Origin: Ureibacillus sinduriensis BLB-1 = JCM 15800
GTDB lineage: Bacteria > Bacillota > Bacilli > Bacillales_A > Planococcaceae
Length of the DNA: 64,000 bases
Reading direction: 5' to 3'
NCBI RefSeq assembly: GCF_000772955.1
Contig: NZ_JPVO01000053.1
Span: 212,786 to 276,785 of the forward strand
Positions 60,877 through 64,000 of the stretch are shown piece by piece. How positions within the stretch are numbered: position 1 is the first letter of the stretch; each line of letters starts with the position of its first letter. The position numbers and the translations under genes were made by a program. The notes beneath the pieces are model-generated. The model was given only the letters and a program-made list of their open reading frames with translations, ran no database searches and was not told the DNA's origin.

Positions 60877-60951
60877 ATGAAATTAGTCAAAGTATTAGGC
60901 TTAAAACGGACTTCTAGACAAGCATTACTTTTCGCTTTTCTTATTTCATAA
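60877..60951 (+). CDS. Possible 24-aa peptide ORF
   Basis: ATG 60877 behind GGGAGAG encodes MKLVKVLGLKRTSRQALLFA and ends after LIS. It may be the truncated start of a lost gene. Support is only the ribosome-like site. Confidence 0.2.
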   Translation: MKLVKVLGLKRTSRQALLFAFLIS

Positions 60952-61034
60952 TCTTGTCGAGCATTAAATTAATAAATATTTATTAACCAATATTTATATT
61001 AGCTATAGGTCATTACTTCTATGATAAAGAAACA

Positions 61035-61925
61035 TTATTTATCATGTGACTCTTTCTTTGTCATGGGTGCACTTTTTCCTAATATTACGCATAACACGAC
61101 GATAATAGCTAAAACAATCGTTAGCCAAGTAATCGATTCTCCTAAGAATGATACAGAAAATCCGATCATTAGAAAGGGTTGTAAATATTGAATCTGCCCT
61201 ACTCTTGCAATGCCCCCTAAAGACATCCCACCATACCATGCAACATATGCTAAAAATTGACTTACAACACCTAAATAAAACAAACTGACCCAAGCTTCGA
61301 TAGGCGCTTGTAACATATTAACTGAAATGCTGAAGCCGACAGGAACTATAAAAAACGGGGCACCAATCAATATAGCCCAAGCAATAACTTGCCAACCTCC
61401 AAGCTCTTTTGATAATTGCCCACCCTCTGCATAACTTAATCCAAGTACAAGTACAGCAGCAATTATTGCAATATCTCCTTTTTGAAATTGCCCCAATCCT
61501 AAATCCAGTGCATATATCATGACAGTTATCGCACCAATTGCACTAGCGATCCAATAGCGTTTTGAAGGTCGATCACCCCCGCGCCACAAAGAAAAGCCCG
61601 CTGTTGCAAGCGGTAATAAAGCCAATTGTATTGCACCATGTGACACAGGCAGTGATTTCATTGCAAATGTAGTTAATAATGGAAAGGCAAGTACAGCGCC
61701 GGCAGCGACTATAAGCAAGCTTTTGAGTTGTTTTTTATTCGGTAACGATTGCTTCTTTACGACAAAAATAGTCGCTACGATACTAGCTGCAATAACTGTC
61801 CTACCTAACCCAACAATCGTCTCTCCAAAATAAGGAACAGAAATCCTTGTAGCTGGTAATGTAAGACTAAAACAAACTACTCCAATAAAACCTAATAACA
61901 TGCCTCTTTTAATTTTATTTTCCAC
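61035..61925 (-). CDS. EamA/DMT-family exporter
   Basis: 296 aa, GTG 61925 behind GGGGGA. Ten hydrophobic helices in two EamA halves: GMLLGFIGVVCFSLTLPATR begins the first; GGWQVIAWAILIGAPFFIV begins the second; a charged tail (SAPMTKKESHDK). Drug/metabolite transporters of this family often export amino acids or nucleosides. It is divergent from a MocR-type regulator, a pairing typical of regulator-controlled EamA exporters. Confidence 0.88.
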   Translation of the reverse strand: MENKIKRGMLLGFIGVVCFSLTLPATRISVPYFGETIVGLGRTVIAASIVATIFVVKKQSLPNKKQLKSLLIVAAGAVLAFPLLTTFAMKSLPVSHGAIQLALLPLATAGFSLWRGGDRPSKRYWIASAIGAITVMIYALDLGLGQFQKGDIAIIAAVLVLGLSYAEGGQLSKELGGWQVIAWAILIGAPFFIVPVGFSISVNMLQAPIEAWVSLFYLGVVSQFLAYVAWYGGMSLGGIARVGQIQYLQPFLMIGFSVSFLGESITWLTIVLAIIVVLCVILGKSAPMTKKESHDK

Positions 61926-62041
61926 TCAAATTCCCCCTTTTCAAGCATAAAAAGAAAACCCATAATCATAGTTAACAGGATTAAGCTAATTAAGCATGAT
62001 TGTAATGAATATCAACTCTTTTTAAAACAAGAGAATTTCCC

Positions 62042-62059
62042 ATCTGTCATAGGACAGAT
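62042..62059 (+). promoter_or_regulatory. Inverted repeat before the MocR-type gene, candidate operator
   Basis: ATCTGTC-ATAG-GACAGAT, perfect 7-bp arms, ends 18 nt before the start codon in the shared MocR/EamA regulatory region. Confidence 0.5.
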
Positions 62060-62076
62060 AGCGAAGGAGAATGGTT

Positions 62077-63450
62077 GTGACAACAAAATATAAAAGCATT
62101 TCAGAATGGGTGAAACAACAAATTGAGGATGAGAAGTTAAAGACAGGAGATAAACTACCATCGATTCGGTTGCTCGCTGAACAATTCCAATGTAGTAAAA
62201 ATACGGTAGTTAAGGCATTACTCGCATTGGAAAAACAGCATCTTGTCTATGCCAAACCGAAAAGCGGCTATTGCGTAGTGGACGATTACCAAATATCTAT
62301 TCCCCATGAAAATGATATTGATTTTTTATCTGCTGGTCCAGATAAACGGATCATGCCTTATGAAGATTTTCAGCATTGTATTAATCAGGCGATTGACCAT
62401 TATAAAGAGCAATTATTTACTTATAGTGAACAACAGGGTCTTCTTTCCTTACGGAAGGAGCTTGCGAAGTATTTACAACATTTACAGGTGTTCACGAAAC
62501 CTGATCGACTTGTCATTACTTCTGGATCACAACAAGCGCTTCATATTCTGTGCGTCATGCCGTTTCCAAATGGAAAAAAAACTATTTTAATAGAGCAACC
62601 CACATACTTTGGTATGCTAGATTCTTTACAGTTAAATCAGATTACAACGTTAGGAATTGAATTAACAATGAAAGGAATAGATTTTGAAAGACTTGAGCAT
62701 TTGTTTCGGAACAATGATATTAAATTCTTCTACATCATCCCAAGAAGCCACAACCCATTGGGACATCATTACACAAATGAGGAAAAGAAAAAAATCGTTG
62801 CTCTTGCAGAAAAATACGAGGTGTACATTGTAGAGGATGATTACTTAGCGGAATTAGATACGGATTCAAAAGCAGACCCTTTGTTTGTGTACGAACCTAA
62901 CGGAAGAGTCATTTATGTTAAGAGTTTTTCGAAAGTATTTTTGCCCGGGCTACGTATTGCTACCGTAGTACTCCCTGAAACAATGATTCCGTCTTTCATT
63001 CATAATAAATTTAGCACTGATTTCAATACATCACCACTTTCACAAGGGGCATTAGAAATCTATTTAAAGAACGGCATGTTTCAATATCATTTAGAAAGCG
63101 TAAAAAAATTGTACACTAAAAAAATGAATACATTAATAGAAGCTTGTTCAGTGTTTTTACCTAACTATGTACAATTTACAAAACCAAAAAGTGGTTTTTA
63201 TCTCACGATTTTTTTGCCTTCCCATATAGATCTCGATAAATTGATTTATCTGCTTCATGAAAAACATATATACGTAGACAATGCTTCAAGAATGTACTTA
63301 GCGGAAAACAAAAGGAAAGCTATCCGATTAAGCATTTCACAAGTAAATGAACAAAAGATCGATCTTGGTATTCAACAACTAGCAGCAACTATCATCGATC
63401 TATGTAAAAAAAAAGAATATAATCCAATCACATTTAAATCCTATCATTAA
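62077..63450 (+). CDS. MocR/PdxR-family GntR-aminotransferase transcriptional regulator
   Basis: 457 aa from GTG 62077, seven nt after GAAGGAG; the ATG at 62071 is one nt from that site. Winged helix at 1-75 (KLPSIRLLAEQFQCSKNTVV), then a linker and a class I aminotransferase-like domain with ITSGSQQALHILC, SHNPLGHHYT, DDYLAELD and the PLP lysine in YVKSFSKVFLPGLR. These regulators bind PLP or PLP-amino-acid adducts as a signal. Likely controls the divergent EamA exporter and itself. Confidence 0.9.
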   Translation: MTTKYKSISEWVKQQIEDEKLKTGDKLPSIRLLAEQFQCSKNTVVKALLALEKQHLVYAKPKSGYCVVDDYQISIPHENDIDFLSAGPDKRIMPYEDFQHCINQAIDHYKEQLFTYSEQQGLLSLRKELAKYLQHLQVFTKPDRLVITSGSQQALHILCVMPFPNGKKTILIEQPTYFGMLDSLQLNQITTLGIELTMKGIDFERLEHLFRNNDIKFFYIIPRSHNPLGHHYTNEEKKKIVALAEKYEVYIVEDDYLAELDTDSKADPLFVYEPNGRVIYVKSFSKVFLPGLRIATVVLPETMIPSFIHNKFSTDFNTSPLSQGALEIYLKNGMFQYHLESVKKLYTKKMNTLIEACSVFLPNYVQFTKPKSGFYLTIFLPSHIDLDKLIYLLHEKHIYVDNASRMYLAENKRKAIRLSISQVNEQKIDLGIQQLAATIIDLCKKKEYNPITFKSYH

Positions 63451-63483
63451 AGTCAATAAGAGTTCCACGTTTCTCAAATTAAA

Positions 63484-63521
63484 GTCGATTCCTTTATATA
63501 CAGGAGGAATCGACACTTTTT
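63484..63521 (+). terminator. Terminator after MocR-type gene
   Basis: GTCGATTCCT (63484-63493) pairs with AGGAATCGAC (63505-63514); T-rich tail follows. Confidence 0.85.
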
Positions 63522-63566
63522 CAGTATACATACCAACATATTCTTTATTGTTAATCAAAAAGGCCA

Positions 63567-63880
63567 TTAAATCAGAGACAGTTTTAATATCCCTTTCTCA
63601 TTGGCTAAATCAATTTCAGCCATAGCCCCATTAATCAATGTTAATTGTGGCATATGTCCAATATCGACTTCATAGAAAATGGGGATATATAAATTTATAA
63701 AGGCATCTTGTAGCGTGAAGTCTCCTGAACTTTCATATAATCACGGTCTTAGAATACCATTACACTTTTCAAACCATTGATTTTGTCTCATTTGCCATAT
63801 AAGGCTCTATAAATTTGAGCTACGTCCATTTCAAGAGATTCAAGATAAAATACAGTACCTTCAGGAAAGTATTCTGCTAC
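63567..63880 (-). pseudogene. C-terminal remnant of an S66 (LD-carboxypeptidase/MccF-like) gene
   Basis: Minus-strand frames contain successive family pieces: GTVFYLESLEMDVAQIYRAL in one frame, then LRQNQWFEKCNGIL, then SGDFTLQDAFINLYIPIFYE, DIGHMPQLTLINGAMAEIDL in another. At least one frameshift and an internal stop separate them. The N-terminal half with the nucleophile serine is missing; upstream lies a tandem repeat. S66 enzymes cleave muropeptides or microcin C-type peptides. Confidence 0.72.
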
Positions 63881-63885
63881 AAAAA

Positions 63886-64000
63886 TTGTCTTTTTGGACT
63901 GCTCTATTGGACACTTCCCCTTTATTTCAGCAAAAGTTGTCTTATTGAGCTATTCTATTGGACAGTTCCCCTTTATTTCAACAAAAATGGTCTTATTGGG
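63886..64000. repeat. 51-bp tandem repeat running off the window
   Basis: Units start at 63886, 63937 and 63988 (period 51). Each contains CTATTGGACA, then CTTTATTTCA and CAAAA, with several differences between copies. At least two full units and the start of a third. Confidence 0.8.

Overview
The window is low-GC DNA from an endospore-forming member of the Bacillales. It is most like Planococcaceae (Lysinibacillus/Solibacillus-type), though the genus is an inference. Support: a gerA-type germination operon, a Spo0E-type phosphatase, YjcZ- and YrzI-type small proteins, the Bacillus-like neighbourhood YneR-like / plsY / parE-parC, GlpP antitermination, strong AGGAGG ribosome sites, and frequent GTG/TTG starts. 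I saw no rRNA, tRNA, CRISPR array or intact insertion sequence.

Layout. 1-7.8 kb (+): a c-di-GMP and phosphorelay block (truncated GGDEF-EAL-PilZ protein, REC-GGDEF-EAL-LuxR regulator, hybrid histidine kinase with two receivers, CheR-type methyltransferase). 7.9-16.2 kb (+): VanW lipoprotein, methyl-accepting chemotaxis protein, gerABC-type operon behind a possible sigma-G promoter, second VanW protein. 16.3-22 kb: amidohydrolase, SDR, 3-hydroxyacyl-CoA dehydrogenase, FMN reductase, a Nudix relic, YneR-like protein and plsY. 22.5-26.9 kb (+): parE-parC. 27-29.4 kb (-): small basic protein, then an acetate-type SSS symporter with its DUF485 partner behind a promoter carrying a cre-like site. 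29.4-30.95 kb: AT-rich and gene-poor. 31-38 kb (-): broken serine hydrolase, C39-like protease, then the glycerol regulon glpD / glpP / glpF-glpK with leader terminators before glpD and glpF.

38.2-43.5 kb: a cluster of very short ORFs with perfect ribosome sites (one YrzI-like), Spo0E-like protein, zinc ribbon, an ABC transporter operon with its GntR regulator last and a palindromic operator on the promoter, a Tyr/Pro/Arg-rich protein and YjcZ. 43.8-59.2 kb (all -): an accessory island of TPR, DUF6678-like, DUF6138-like, two DUF1963/YwqG, SUFU and ankyrin-repeat proteins plus unknowns and pseudogenes. It resembles an orphan immunity (polyimmunity) locus without toxins. Embedded in it is a compact NAD operon, pnuC - nadR-like - nrtR - NADAR, with two tandem palindromes just downstream of its promoter. 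59.4-63.5 kb: NhaC antiporter, then a divergent EamA exporter / MocR regulator pair. The window ends in an S66 peptidase pseudogene truncated by a 51-bp tandem repeat.

How the genes fit together: the left end links second-messenger turnover, receptor methylation and chemoreception; the glp block is a self-contained glycerol uptake and oxidation unit; the NAD operon imports nicotinamide riboside, makes NAD, senses NAD-derived nucleotides and carries a predicted ADP-ribose processing enzyme. The strongest candidates for new biology are the NAD operon with its operator, the toxin-less immunity-like island, the REC-GGDEF-EAL-LuxR fusion, and the short-ORF cluster at 38.2-38.7 kb.
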